A stretch of 64,000 nucleotides of DNA from Sodalis sp. Ffu (lineage in GTDB: Bacteria > Pseudomonadota > Gammaproteobacteria > Enterobacterales > Enterobacteriaceae), in NCBI GenBank assembly GCA_024748595.1, contig CP072944.1, positions 1,210,001-1,274,000 of the forward strand, in the 5' to 3' direction. The notes under the pieces were generated by a model. It was not told the origin of the DNA. It ran no database searches and saw nothing but the letters and a program-made list of their open reading frames with translations. The first letter of the stretch is position 1, and every line of letters starts with the position of its first letter. A program made the translations under genes and the position numbers. Of this stretch, positions 1-9,512 are shown in pieces.

Positions 1-164
1 TCGCGCACTCTCATAATGTCGATGGGCATATTTTCAGCAAATGCTAACAGGCGTTGCTGCTGTAGATTGATTTTAATTCCGCATTGCTCCAGTAGTTGTT
101 GTGATTCTTTGCTTAATCTGCCAGATTTTTGCATTGCTATCCGTAACCGTGATTTGTCCAACAT
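1..164 (-). CDS. hisG: ATP phosphoribosyltransferase, N-terminal part (runs off window)
   Basis: HisG condenses ATP with PRPP, the first committed and feedback-inhibited step of histidine synthesis, in the cytoplasm. Only the first 54 codons are in the window. The translation starts [18 protein letters not shown] and continues through CGIKINL and [11 protein letters not shown], which matches the N terminus of enteric HisG almost residue for residue. The ATG is at the expected family position. It lies 38 bases downstream of a his-type attenuator terminator, so this is the first structural gene of a his operon continuing to the left. Whether the rest is intact cannot be seen. Identity is secure. 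Confidence 0.95.
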   Translation of the reverse strand, partial: MLDKSRLRIAMQKSGRLSKESQQLLEQCGIKINLQQQRLLAFAENMPIDIMRVR

Positions 165-201
165 GATATTTTTTGCCTTAAATGAATAAATTTCCTAAAA
201 C

Positions 202-236
202 AAAAAAGCCCTCGGAAGATTTCTTCCGAGGGCTTT
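202..236 (-). terminator. his operon attenuator terminator
   Basis: A perfect 15-bp stem (205-219 with 222-236) has a 2-base loop and, read on the minus strand, six U residues at its 3' side. Stem sequence, U-tract and distance to hisG match the his attenuator of enteric bacteria. It lies between the his promoter and hisG, so it controls read-through into the operon. Confidence 0.92.
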
Positions 237-253
237 CTCTGATATTCAGTGCT

Positions 254-335
254 GCAGGAAGAGTAAGATGTCTTCTAGTGCTACTTCCTGCTAGTCAGGA
301 TTAATGGTTATGATGGTTGATCAAATGTTAATTAT
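254..335 (-). promoter_or_regulatory. hisL: his leader: decayed hisL peptide and upstream attenuator stem
   Basis: The leader resembles enteric hisL. The end of the peptide gene survives as CCTGACTAG (minus strand, 299-291), and the first leader stem survives (254-261 with 284-291). The peptide itself is broken. The histidine codons are reduced to CAT CAT AAC CAT, followed at once by TAA, and this run is out of frame with the old Pro-Asp-stop. No in-frame ATG or ribosome-binding site precedes it; only a weak TTG could start it. The RNA switch therefore seems to lack its histidine sensor. Confidence 0.8.
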
Positions 336-391
336 AAAATAATTCGTTCCATAAAGTTGCTTTACTAAAACCATCAATAAACATTATAGCT

Positions 392-421
392 AACCTATAC
401 TATGTATAATGTAGAGTGCAA
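392..421 (-). promoter_or_regulatory. his operon promoter
   Basis: On the minus strand TTGCAC (421-416) and TAGGTT (397-392) are separated by 18 bases. This is the hexamer arrangement I recall for the E. coli hisL promoter, and the distance to the leader also fits. Assigned by similarity and position; not tested. Confidence 0.6.
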
Positions 422-1077
422 CATTTTTTTGTGTTGCTAACTGGTGCTTTGGTGTGCGATGGGTAAATTTACAGATAGTGGTAAAATAATGAGGAGTTCT
501 GAAATGGAAAATGGTGATTTTCGGTACATGAACATTGGGGTATATCTCTAGTGCTTTCATTGTTTACTCAAGGATATCAGTGGGTAAAGGCATAACAAGA
601 TGCGAGTTAAATGTAGTGTAAGGTGGCACTGAATGATCTGTCCGTGTTATTTTAGTTTTATTCATCTTGGCCAGTTGGACCTGCTAGTGGGACAGCAAAT
701 TGTTAATATGCGCTAGCGGCGGGGATGTTTTAAGAGATTAACTTTTAAGTACTTTATTAGTTTTATTATTTTGAAAATAAATAGAATTATTTTTAATTAA
801 ATTAATTATAAGCATCCAATTTCTAGATTGATAGTTATATTTAATACGGTTTTATTTAGTTTATACGCGTAATTGACTATTTTGTTGTTAGTTCATTTTT
901 GAGTACCAGAATCAATGATTCTGGTTTATGCTCAGTTTACGAGTTAAGAGTAAATATGCAGTGCTGGTGATTCTGCAGTAAATTTTTAGCTAAACTTTTT
1001 GTGATGTCAGTTCTAAGATTTTAAAATCATTGACACTCTTATCGTTGTCCAGTTATGATGCATTACGATTCCACTAT
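422..1077. other. AT-rich eroded intergenic DNA
   Basis: No reading frame, RNA or strong hairpin could be recognised between the his promoter and tRNA-Asn. In E. coli the hisG-to-yeeX interval carries sbcB and dacD; no trace of these was found. Confidence 0.5.
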
Positions 1078-1153
1078 TCCTCTGTAGTTCAGTTGGTAGA
1101 ACAGCGGACTGTTAATCCGCATGTCACTGGTCCGAGTCCAGTCAGAGGAGTCA
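1078..1153 (+). tRNA. tRNA-Asn (anticodon GTT)
   Basis: The sequence follows enteric tRNA-Asn along its whole length. It has a 7-bp acceptor stem (TCCTCTG / CAGAGGA), a D arm, an anticodon stem GCGGA/TCCGC with loop CTGTTAA, a 5-bp T stem and a G discriminator. Two things are odd. The T loop reads TCCGAGT where almost all tRNAs have TTC, so position 55 is C and cannot be pseudouridine. The encoded tail is TCA instead of CCA, so the end would have to be repaired by the CCA-adding enzyme. It sits in the same general neighbourhood (hisG, tRNA-Ser(CGA), yeeX) as the E. coli asn tRNA cluster. Confidence 0.88.
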
Positions 1154-1607
1154 AAATTAAGATAATACAACGTTGCGATTGGATGCTTATTTTCTTATGG
1201 TACATAAAAATTTTAAATAATAGTGCTACCAATTATAATAAAATTATAATCGAATGTTGTTTATTACGTTATGGTTGGATATTTTAAATATAAATATTTC
1301 CAATAGTGTATTGGACTCTATTTGGAAACAACATTATAACTAGATTGAAATGTAGTACCTGACACGGTAAATATTGCAAAGATTTTATAAACGTTATTCT
1401 TGTTAAGTAATACCTTATGTAATATACAGCAATGAAGAATTGCGTATTAAAGTTATTTATTTATGCTACCTGGGATAACGTTTAGTGCAGTTAATGGAAA
1501 GTCAAAACATACGGTCAAAAAGAGCATCTCACAGAAGCAGCATGTATAGATAAACACGTCGATGAAATTATCGTTGAAATATATAACGGACGTAAAAGCA
1601 CTACTTA

Positions 1608-1625
1608 GATTTATTCAATAAAGCC
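1608..1625 (-). repeat. IS903-like terminal inverted repeat
   Basis: GATTTATTCAATAAAGCC differs at one of 18 positions from the reverse complement of the IS903-group end GGCTTTGTTGAATAAATC. No transposase is attached. It is one of more than a dozen such ends across the window and the closest match on this strand. Confidence 0.55.
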
Positions 1626-1991
1626 TCTTGTAGATTATCTAATTTGATATTACGTCAACAGAAAAACAGTAATTTGATGCTTTGTCATGTATGATTACTT
1701 TAAAGTCTTTAGTAATCGATAAGTTTCCGTTTATTGAATGGTCTATAATAACGCTGTATCGTCCAGCAGAGATAATAACACTCTATGATTAGTGCTGGAT
1801 AAGCATTATTATTTTATTAATTTTATGAGTTTATCTTTTTATAGCTATAATCATTTAATTGCGCGTTTTAATATTTTATGTTGATATAATGAGTGATGTG
1901 CTTTTGATAGCCATGGGTATTTTGGGATTAGTTTATGGTGGTAAAAAGTTTAGTTTTTTGTCACTGAGTTTATGATCTAGGGATAGAGCCT

Positions 1992-2021
1992 ACTGTTTGC
2001 AGGGAAGTCCCTCCAAACAGT
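1992..2021. repeat. strong orphan hairpin
   Basis: The arms ACTGTTTG/CAAACAGT and AGGGA/TCCCT nest around a 2-base loop with a single C-C mismatch between them. There is no U-tract and no gene nearby. It may be the terminator of a lost gene. Confidence 0.55.
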
Positions 2022-2253
2022 GAAGAAACATTTTGTACAGGGATGACACACCATTGTAGGTAACTGCGATGCTACAAGATGTGGTTATTTTTATAAGTAT
2101 TATGTTTATATTTTACCTAGCTGGTAATCTCAATACGATTAATAAAAATAGCAATATTCTTTGTAATAAATATTAAGTAGAGTAGTACATTTATAAAAAT
2201 TAAAATTTGATATAATATTCCCTTAGCCCTATTAGTTGTAGCAGAGCTGGTGA

Positions 2254-2598
2254 TTATGATGTTTCATCAGCGATATTATTCAACGCCTTGACTTCTCCAA
2301 GAGTTTTCAAGTTTTTTGATAATTCTCTACGCTCTTTCGATAGCTCGGCATTTTTAATAATATAATCATCGACACGATCTTCATAGTCTGTACGCATATT
2401 TATAATAATCGCTTGGATTTCTTTAATAGACATGCCAGGTTTGATGTAATCGCTTAGGTTATCCAACAATAGCACACGCTTTTCGTTATCACGTATTTTC
2501 TTTTCATTATCTGCAATTTCGCGTTGTAACTTATTTTTTCGGCGGAACATGCGTACAAATTCTAATACATCGTGGAATGAAGGCTTTATATGATCCAT
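2254..2598 (-). CDS. yeeX: DUF496 family protein YeeX
   Basis: 114 residues, close to the 109 or so usual for YeeX. The motifs [37 protein letters not shown] and [20 protein letters not shown] match the family along its length. The protein is highly charged and predicted to be mostly helical with coiled-coil character. Its molecular function is not established. I chose the internal ATG (MDHIKPSF) because it fits the family start and is preceded by AAGGAA; the 20 codons upstream are A/T-rich filler. In E. coli yeeX lies near serU and the his operon, as here. Confidence 0.93.
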   Translation of the reverse strand: MDHIKPSFHDVLEFVRMFRRKNKLQREIADNEKKIRDNEKRVLLLDNLSDYIKPGMSIKEIQAIIINMRTDYEDRVDDYIIKNAELSKERRELSKNLKTLGEVKALNNIADETS

Positions 2599-3286
2599 TT
2601 TAATTTCCTTATTTAACTGATATAATGAATTTATTATAATTATAATACTTTTTGTCATATAAACAAATGCTAATTATATTACGATGGCCTTTTATTTTAC
2701 TCTATTTTTTTGTTTGAGGAAAATGCTTTTCGGAATCTTATTGCGATAATTGGTCAAAATGCTGCTAAGTTTCTTTAGGATTAAGTAGATTCTAGAAGTA
2801 CTGCGATATAAATTGTTGTTAAAAGTTGTTCCTGCTACTTGTTTGGTGGTAGTAATACTTAGCTATGATGTGTTTATCAACCTGTATAAATATTATAATA
2901 AATTATATTTTACGTATTTATATGATTATAATATTGTTCATGTTTACGCTATTGTATTAAAGTTTTAATAAATGAAAACATTGTAACTCACTGTGAAAAT
3001 ATTTGTTTTTTTGGAGTAAGTAGCATGTGGTATGGATGTCATAATACATGACATCATCTGTTCTAATTTGTCGTAACGTAATAGATATTAAAAAGCGATC
3101 TAGCTGTTTTTAGTAAATATAGTGAAAGAAATATAATTGCTATTATGGTAGTGCCTAAGCTATAATATAAGTTAGTTAAACAATTTTACTTTATGTTGAC
3201 GGCTAAATTATTCAATAAATCTTATAACTTATTATCTGAATAAATTAATACTATTAAAATATGATATAATAATCAAACTAAATTAA
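2599..3286. other. eroded intergenic DNA with one repeat-family copy
   Basis: Contains a degenerate copy of the dispersed repeat (about 2824-2870). A possible -10 box TATAAT (3265-3270) precedes tRNA-Ser, but no convincing -35 was found. Confidence 0.45.
2824..2870 (+). repeat. dispersed repeat, core segment copy
   Basis: Shows the core pattern of the window-wide repeat: GTTGTTCnnGnTACT, then TTTGGTGGTAGTAATACTTA. Compare the copies near 11492, 19196, 54611, 55531 and 63599. No terminal repeat is visible at this copy. Confidence 0.5.
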
Positions 3287-3377
3287 GGAGAGATGCCAGA
3301 GTGGCTGAATGGGATGGTCTCGAAAACCGTTAGGGAAAATTTTTCCTTCGAGGGTTCAAATCCCTCTCTCTCCACCA
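3287..3377 (+). tRNA. serU: tRNA-Ser (anticodon CGA)
   Basis: A class II tRNA with acceptor stem GGAGAGA/TCTCTCC, an anticodon loop containing CGA, a long AT-rich variable arm (GGGAAAA pairing with TTTTTCC), T loop TTCAAAT and an encoded CCA. It matches E. coli serU, which reads UCG codons. serU also lies near yeeX and the his operon in E. coli, so both sequence and position agree. One wobble pair in the anticodon stem is the only visible weakening. Confidence 0.95.
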
Positions 3378-4159
3378 TGTTTAATAAGTATATATCATTT
3401 AAGCATTATTAGCATAATTACTTCCTTTATCATGAGGAGGATTAAGTAATAGCTATTATATTTGCTTTCGACTATTAATAAATTTAGCTGATTTTTGTTT
3501 ATTTGATGCTCGTTATTGCATCGTTATCCAAATTACTTGTTTAGTATAATGTGTAACATTGTAATCTGGTTTAGAAATCTGGTTGAATGGTTATTTTATT
3601 TTTTTTGATATTGCTATATCTACTATGATAATAAGATATTTATTTTTACTGATATTATTAAATACTTAGGGATCTTCTTTAATTGCTATCAGCATTACTA
3701 ATAATAATATCTATTGTGGCTCTTATTCATTATAAAATTAGTTGGTGTTTTTTAATTAAATACGTCGAAGATTGGTGCTACTGAAGATCATACATGAGGA
3801 AAGAACTGTTCTTAAACTCTTTTATATTGGATTATTATTATTTCGTTAAACTATTTATTATTATCTATAATTTATTTTGTATTTCTTATTACATTTTATA
3901 AATTTAAGAGGAAAGATGATTTATTATAGTTAAATATATATTTCTATAATTTTATAACGCTATGACTATTTCTTTTTAACTATGTTATTCGTTTTTTATT
4001 TGGGTAAATTTTATTAAAATTAATACTATATTGCAACAATATGTTTAGTTTTAGTATAGAGCAATATTTTATTATTCCGAATCTAATGTTATATATTATA
4101 TAAGTTTATTTATATTTTTTATTAACTAAAATAGATTATTTCTACAATATCGATAGCGG

Positions 4160-4181
4160 AAACTATCAATTTTGATAGTTT
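4160..4181. repeat. near-loopless palindrome
   Basis: Perfect 10-bp arms AAACTATCAA and TTGATAGTTT around a 2-base centre. It lies in eroded DNA and no function can be assigned. Confidence 0.5.
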
Positions 4182-4494
4182 TGGGCTTAAGATTATCGTT
4201 TAAATTATCTAATTTGCACGTTAATCACTCTTTCTTCGGCAAAGTTCATTGAAGCGTCCTCACTGTAGCAATGTGAGAGGCAGTTGCGGTTCACATTAAT
4301 TATGCTTTTGGCTACATAATATTCCTGGTACGATTATAATGCGCGTATCCTTTTGTTTAAATACTATTGATTATAATTTGTCAGCATCTCCATATTAGCG
4401 TCTTGCATAGCTCCTCAAGTGCACTGTCTGTATTGCTTTCAAGATTGATGAATTAATCAAGATTAAGAGGTGTTTGTAATTTTATTAGCGCATT

Positions 4495-4705
4495 TTTTGC
4501 ACGTCTGTCAATAATTAGCAAAATTTTTACAGAGGTGTAAAGTCGCTTTTGATCTAAGAAACCCAGCTTCATGTTAGCTCGATAGTATTTTTTAACCAGT
4601 TGTAAGTTAGGGATAATTCGTGCAGTGATAACTTTGGATCTTAATTAAGCTAACCGAGGCCATTCTAGGGCCCGGTACATCCAGACTAGATTGCCCATTT
4701 GAGTT
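4495..4705 (-). pseudogene. unrecognised decayed coding remnant
   Basis: One minus-strand frame stays open for about 60 codons with protein-like composition, including fragments ALEWPRLA, then a stop, then KKYYRANMKLGFLDQKRL and DRRAKNALIKL, ending in TAA. Local GC is higher than in the surrounding DNA. I do not recognise the family. An in-frame stop splits it and there is no start with a ribosome-binding site, so it is probably a pseudogene. Confidence 0.35.
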
Positions 4706-4933
4706 ATTGTGAGTGAGTATAACCAGTTGGTTAAAAATTAACACTGGATAAGTAATAGACCAAGTTATCGCAGCTGAGTAATAATCTGTAAACTAGCACA
4801 CTGTTATCGTGATTATGCCACTGATGTAGAGTTTATGTATTAATTCATGATGCATGTGTTGGAATTAGTACGTAGCAACCGAGATGGTGATGCAGTTACC
4901 TGCAAAGTTAGATATGATTGATTTCATGACGTC

Positions 4934-4968
4934 AAAAGGTGTGTACATCAAGGTTGTACACACCTTTT
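4934..4968. terminator. perfect 14-bp hairpin, possible bidirectional terminator
   Basis: The arms AAAAGGTGTGTACA and TGTACACACCTTTT pair perfectly around a 7-base loop. The outer A4/T4 ends are typical of terminators working in both directions. No gene ends here any more, so it is probably a relic whose gene is lost, or part of an unrecognised small RNA. Confidence 0.5.
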
Positions 4969-5122
4969 GTGTGGTAAATAAGGCAATAAATCGTTTTTGT
5001 AGAACTTTTAAGTTGCAAATTCGGAGGGGTACACAGGAGCAGCGGTATTCAACAATAATATCAATGATTTTCATGATCGTGATGATGCATTATTATTGAT
5101 ATAATGCCCTTTGACAAGAGCT

Positions 5123-5160
5123 GATAGTAATTCATGATTTCGATAGTAATTCATGATTTC
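5123..5160. repeat. 19-bp tandem duplication
   Basis: GATAGTAATTCATGATTTC occurs twice head to tail with no mismatch. Perfect identity suggests a recent replication-slippage event in non-coding DNA. Confidence 0.8.
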
Positions 5161-6274
5161 TAGATTGTGCATATGTATTCAGTAGTTAACGCGTATCATT
5201 TAGTTTATTCTTTGGTATTTGTTCTGATGATAGAAATTGTGTGATTACAGCAAAGTCATTATTATATACTATGATGTTGATATGCACCTTTAGGTCTATG
5301 GGTTAACTTTAGCATTTTCCTCAAATATTACCTGTATGTACAGCACTATTTTCCCTATTAGTTACATCGCTGAGAAGTTATTATTTTCCGATAATGGCGA
5401 GATAGCTATGCTATTGAGCATAGCAGTAGTAAACCATCAGTATGTTTATATATTTTTATAGTAATTAATTATATAGGCAGTGTTATTTTTTATCGATTAT
5501 AAGATATCGTTGTAAGCATAACGGTGTATGGGGGGAAATGGTATCAGCGCATGATAACGAGTTATCTGTGCTTTACAATCAGGGAAGTAATTTATGATGT
5601 AGTTATTGATAGTGTGTGTATATAATGCATAGATAGTGGACTATACATCTCCCCTTAAAAATTTAGCTAATAAAAATTGTGTTTATCAGCAAGGTATCTG
5701 GTTTTTGTGGAGCGATGTTTCATATGCTTGGGTACAGCGTAGTCATATAGACGAGCTGATGGGAATATCCATCTTTAGTTGTCCTTTAGTGATAATCAGT
5801 GCATTGGTTAAATACTAAATTTACCGTTTCGCGGCGCATAATACTTTTTCCTTTGACCTATTATTTTTTAATTATGTTCCACCAGCCTAATAAATTATCC
5901 GTAAAAGGTCGGATCCAGTTTTATTATTTTATCTACAGCTCAGTGTCCTCCAGTCGTGCTCGATTACCAAAATTGTGCTGAATATTTTAGTGTAGGTTTA
6001 AAAATTTTTTGTTCATAGTTCATACGGTTTAGTTGGACCATCCATCATGTCTCTGTGAAACTGATAGATCTTACGGCTACCGCCTTAACGAATATCATTT
6101 ACACGACTGATTATGTTTGGAATCTCTTTTAGGCGTTAGTGATGATATCTAGATAACAATTTCGTGCTTGTTTAGGATTTAATGTTAGTACAAATTAGTT
6201 TTATGATATTATAGTATGAGTTTGATCGTATGGATTTGCTTCCTTAGTTTTTGACAATTAGTGTGTGGTAATGA

Positions 6275-6296
6275 GACCCCATCAATTGATGGGGTC
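6275..6296. repeat. perfect 22-nt palindrome spanning the ureA stop codon
   Basis: Both halves (GACCCCATCAA and its complement) meet with no loop. It contains the last codons of ureA (Asp-Pro-Ile-Asn) and the TGA stop, and may act as the ureA transcript 3' end, although no U-tract follows. Confidence 0.7.
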
Positions 6297-6584
6297 GTGT
6301 ACGGTAACTAGCTTGGTTCCGTCCAAGAACGTTGCTTCGACTTGTACGTTGGTAATCATTTCTGCTACCCCGTCCATGACTTGTTCACGATTCAGGATAT
6401 GACGTCCAGACTCCATCAATTCTGCCACACTTTCTCCGTCACGAGCGCTCTCAAGAATGGAGGCACTGATAAAGGCAACGGCTTCTGGATAATTTAGTTT
6501 AGTTCCCCTTGTTAGCCGGCGTTCTGCCAATAGGCCCGCAACGAACAGCAACAGTTTGTCTTTTTCTCTCGGTGTAAGTTCCAT
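6282..6584 (-). CDS. ureA: urease gamma subunit, isolated
   Basis: 100 residues, the usual UreA length. It begins [20 protein letters not shown] and has [23 protein letters not shown] and the C-terminal [17 protein letters not shown], all typical of the gamma subunit. Urease hydrolyses urea to ammonia, but the nickel site is on UreC. The start ATG has a strong AAGGAG 7 bases upstream. Normally ureB and ureC follow at once; here the downstream DNA (below 6275) is eroded and no UreB, UreC or accessory protein could be recognised. The frame is clean, yet on its own it has no known catalytic activity. The partners may lie outside the window, or this may be a late relic. Confidence 0.93.
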   Translation of the reverse strand: MELTPREKDKLLLFVAGLLAERRLTRGTKLNYPEAVAFISASILESARDGESVAELMESGRHILNREQVMDGVAEMITNVQVEATFLDGTKLVTVHDPIN

Positions 6585-6923
6585 AAAACTCCTTATTTCA
6601 GATTGATAAAATTCAGAGGTAAATATGATTATCGTTGATCACTTTCGGTTTTAAAAACATGCTATAATTAACACAGTGTGCCCTGTATGAAAATTATTGT
6701 GATCGACTCCTAGTGTATCAAGCAGGTTTTATTAGCTGCTGTTAATTACTGTTTTGGTGATTTTGGAAAACTTATTAGTTACTAATAGATAGTTAGCTAA
6801 TATGCATGAATCACTATTGATAATATATTAAGTATTCGTGCAGAAGTGGTGTGTAAAACTTACATATCTGCAACCAAGTGATAAGTATATCACTATTAAA
6901 GGATGTATTCATCACTGGGGAGG

Positions 6924-6961
6924 ATTTTATCAAAAATAGTCTTAAGCTTTTTTGATAAAAT
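6924..6961 (+). terminator. orphan terminator-like hairpin
   Basis: The 13-bp arms ATTTTATCAAAAA and TTTTTGATAAAAT pair perfectly around an 11-12 base loop. The arms are A/T-rich and there is no gene upstream, so it is a relic at best. Confidence 0.4.
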
Positions 6962-7669
6962 AGGCATTTAGCTTTGTTAGTAGCTCAGGTAGAAAATATT
7001 AGGAACCATTGTAACGAACTTTTATTTCCATATAAAACTGTTTGTTGAATATCGCGGTTAATTTTTCGTTTCGGTAAAATTTAGTCTCGCTGAGCTTTGT
7101 ATAATAAGAATTTGCACCTTTTTAAAGACTGTGAAAGGCGAATGCATCACACATACCGCTGGTATGTAGAATGTAATTATGGTAGATATTAACCATAATT
7201 ATAGTAAGAGATGCTGTATTATCAATTGAGTGCTATAGATCGGTGGTACAATATTTTTTACCATTTGATCGTAAATTTAATCGCAGTTTAGCTAATCAGC
7301 TAGATACATTAAGTTTTGTTGACTATATTTCTTTTTTTATTTTAATTGTTAATTGATTCTGTATATGCCTATGAGGTATTAATATAATTTTTAACTGATA
7401 TTTCTGGTTATGGGCGAGAAGTTGGCTATATTGTCATGTGCCAGTTTGTTGACTATTGCCTCGTTGCTACGTTGATTGGTAGAGGTTCTTTAAATCATGG
7501 GGTATCCTATTGTTTGCTTACCCAATAAGAGGATATTTTATTAGTTGGGTTTTTAGGTATCAGGGACCACGTATGTAGCTCATTTACAGGTGGTAACTAT
7601 CGCAGTAGCAATATGTTTTATTTAGGGGTCAGTTATTATAAGTGTAATTCTTTTATTTTAGAATGAAGT

Positions 7670-7723
7670 AGTTTTGTTGAATAAACTTAATTGCCATAAT
7701 TTAATGGCCATTAAGTTTTTAAA
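7670..7723 (+). repeat. IS903-like end followed by a hairpin
   Basis: GTTTTGTTGAATAAAC resembles the IS903-group terminal repeat. Directly after it, AAACTTAAT-GCCAT pairs with ATGGC-ATTAAGTTT (one mismatch) and a T5 run follows, giving a terminator-like structure. Confidence 0.45.
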
Positions 7724-8941
7724 CTTTTGATGTTATTAGTCCGTTGATATGCATATCTAACGGAGTCATTTTAGCGTTAATGGTCATGGATTATTCCTTT
7801 AGTTGTGTATATATTGTAATTTGATAATATCAGAAATATATTAAATAGCTGTTTTATTTGTGGTTATGATGTGTCGCTTATAGCGATGAGCGAGTTGTAT
7901 TTTGTGTTAAATGTTGAATTGACTAGTTTTAGCATATTTGGGAATAGTGTAGGTAATATGTCTTCATTTATTTACTCAATGATAAGTTATAGTCGATCTT
8001 AAAAAGTATGTGTTTTCTCCGGTGCTTTCTTGACTGTTTATTTTAACTTTTTATTTGCAATTATCTTAAGAATTATGAGCGACATTGTTATGTGTTAAGT
8101 ATTTATCGTTATATTAAACTTTTTTATCCCAGGTACGAATGCGAGGGATAGTTGGTTGATGGAGAACAATATTTATTTTAACATCAATATAGATATGATG
8201 GCTGTATGTAGGGTACTCGAATATGTGGGTACAGTTATGTCAATAATAAGATGTCTACTAAGGAAACGATGGCGATGTAATGCACATTGAAAATATTCAA
8301 TTGGTTTATCTGTCACGTAATGTGAAACTCTCATTCAAGGAATTAACTAGGGTGTCTTTATTTGGTTGGTAAGTCAGTATAAAAATACTATAGCCTGGTC
8401 ACGGTATTCGTCTTAGCCCTTAAACTTTATAATGATTACTTTAAGAAGGTCTGTATAAATATTATTTAAATCTTTACTTGTATCATGTCAAATCCATTCA
8501 TAATTATGATTTTATTCATTTAGATGCTAGCAAATTATCTGGGTACGTTAATGTTGCATATTTTGACTTCCTTTTAGGTCATGTTGTTATCTGCACTTTA
8601 GCTTAAAAATATCCGGTTTTGACTTAGGCTGCACTTGTTTTTTATCGCATGTGCGATACTTTCTAGTACGGATTTGAGGTTTAGGTAAAACTGGTCTGAA
8701 TTTATTTTTGCTCTATTAATGACCAGTCTTGGTTCAGAGCGATTGGTCCTAATAATGACATGCGTTAGTAAGCGGCGAGCTTGTTTAAATTTTTTGTCTT
8801 GTTATTAAACATAGCTCATTAACGAGTACGTAACAGTCTAGTATCCAGGCTTTGGGTTTTTATAATAATCTATAAAGGTCATGGTCAAGCGTGGATTATT
8901 ATAGAATGCTAATGTGAAATATGCTTCATAAATTTTATGAT

Positions 8942-8957
8942 CGTCGTTTAAACGACG
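8942..8957. repeat. perfect 16-nt palindrome
   Basis: CGTCGTTTAAACGACG reads the same on both strands. No gene is adjacent. Confidence 0.5.
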
Positions 8958-9512
8958 TGATGCAATACCTTAGTAATTTAACCCGTATGGTAGCAAACGT
9001 TACGAGGTAAAATCTGTGTGTTGTTTTGATGTTTGTTGCGATGCTCTAGGGGGTGGATGAGATAGCTATCGTTTAAAAACCCTATAGTAGATAGGTATGG
9101 AATTTTATTCATTGTGCGGGGCCTGCATATCTTCTGCGTTTAAGTATTAAGTATTTCCCTGAAATATCAATACGTAGAGGTGTCAAAGACTTAATAAATA
9201 TTGGTCTATCTTTTTTGCTGTTGTTGCCATGATAATATGATCAATCCTGGCCGCTTGTTTTTAGCTTATCCGATGTTTGTGTTCGATGTTTTGATTGAGC
9301 TTACTATCCGGGGGAGGATCGCCATTTAAAAATAGTCTTGCGTCCTATCGTTGGCAGAGTGTAGTTGGCAGCAGAAATAAATAGTTAGACGTTATCCCAG
9401 TTATTTGTATCACGATTTTTGAACAGAGATATTGGCGTCGATATTAGTTTATGAGTACAATTTTAGCATAAATAAAAATAAGAAATGATAATAAAATTTG
9501 TAGGGAGTTGAT

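Larger units (their letters stand above)
1154..2253. other. eroded intergenic DNA with one IS-end match and one hairpin
   Basis: No intact gene. The stretch contains an IS903-like terminal repeat (1608-1625) and a strong hairpin (1992-2021), listed separately. The rest is AT-rich with no recognisable protein similarity. Confidence 0.5.
3378..6281. other. 2.9-kb eroded region
   Basis: No intact gene. Visible structures are palindromes and hairpins at 4160-4181 and 4934-4968, a 19-bp tandem duplication at 5123-5160, and an unrecognised coding remnant at 4495-4705; these are listed separately. Short open frames at 4884-5099 and 5636-5981 have no protein-like composition or start signal. Confidence 0.5.
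6585..9512. other. 2.9-kb eroded region
   Basis: No intact gene. The stretch contains a terminator-like hairpin (6924-6961), an IS903-like end with a hairpin (7670-7723), a repeat-tail match (about 7820-7860) and a 16-nt palindrome (8942-8957). Sequence above 8560 is somewhat richer in GC and may be an old gene (in E. coli glpE/glpG/glpR flank glpD), but no fragment could be matched. Confidence 0.45.

Noticed and set aside
1030-1287. 85-codon open frame across tRNA-Asn
   Set aside because: It runs straight through a well-formed tRNA gene, has no ribosome-binding site and no protein similarity.
6100-6274. ureB remnant after ureA
   Set aside because: Translated in all minus-strand frames without a recognisable UreB segment.
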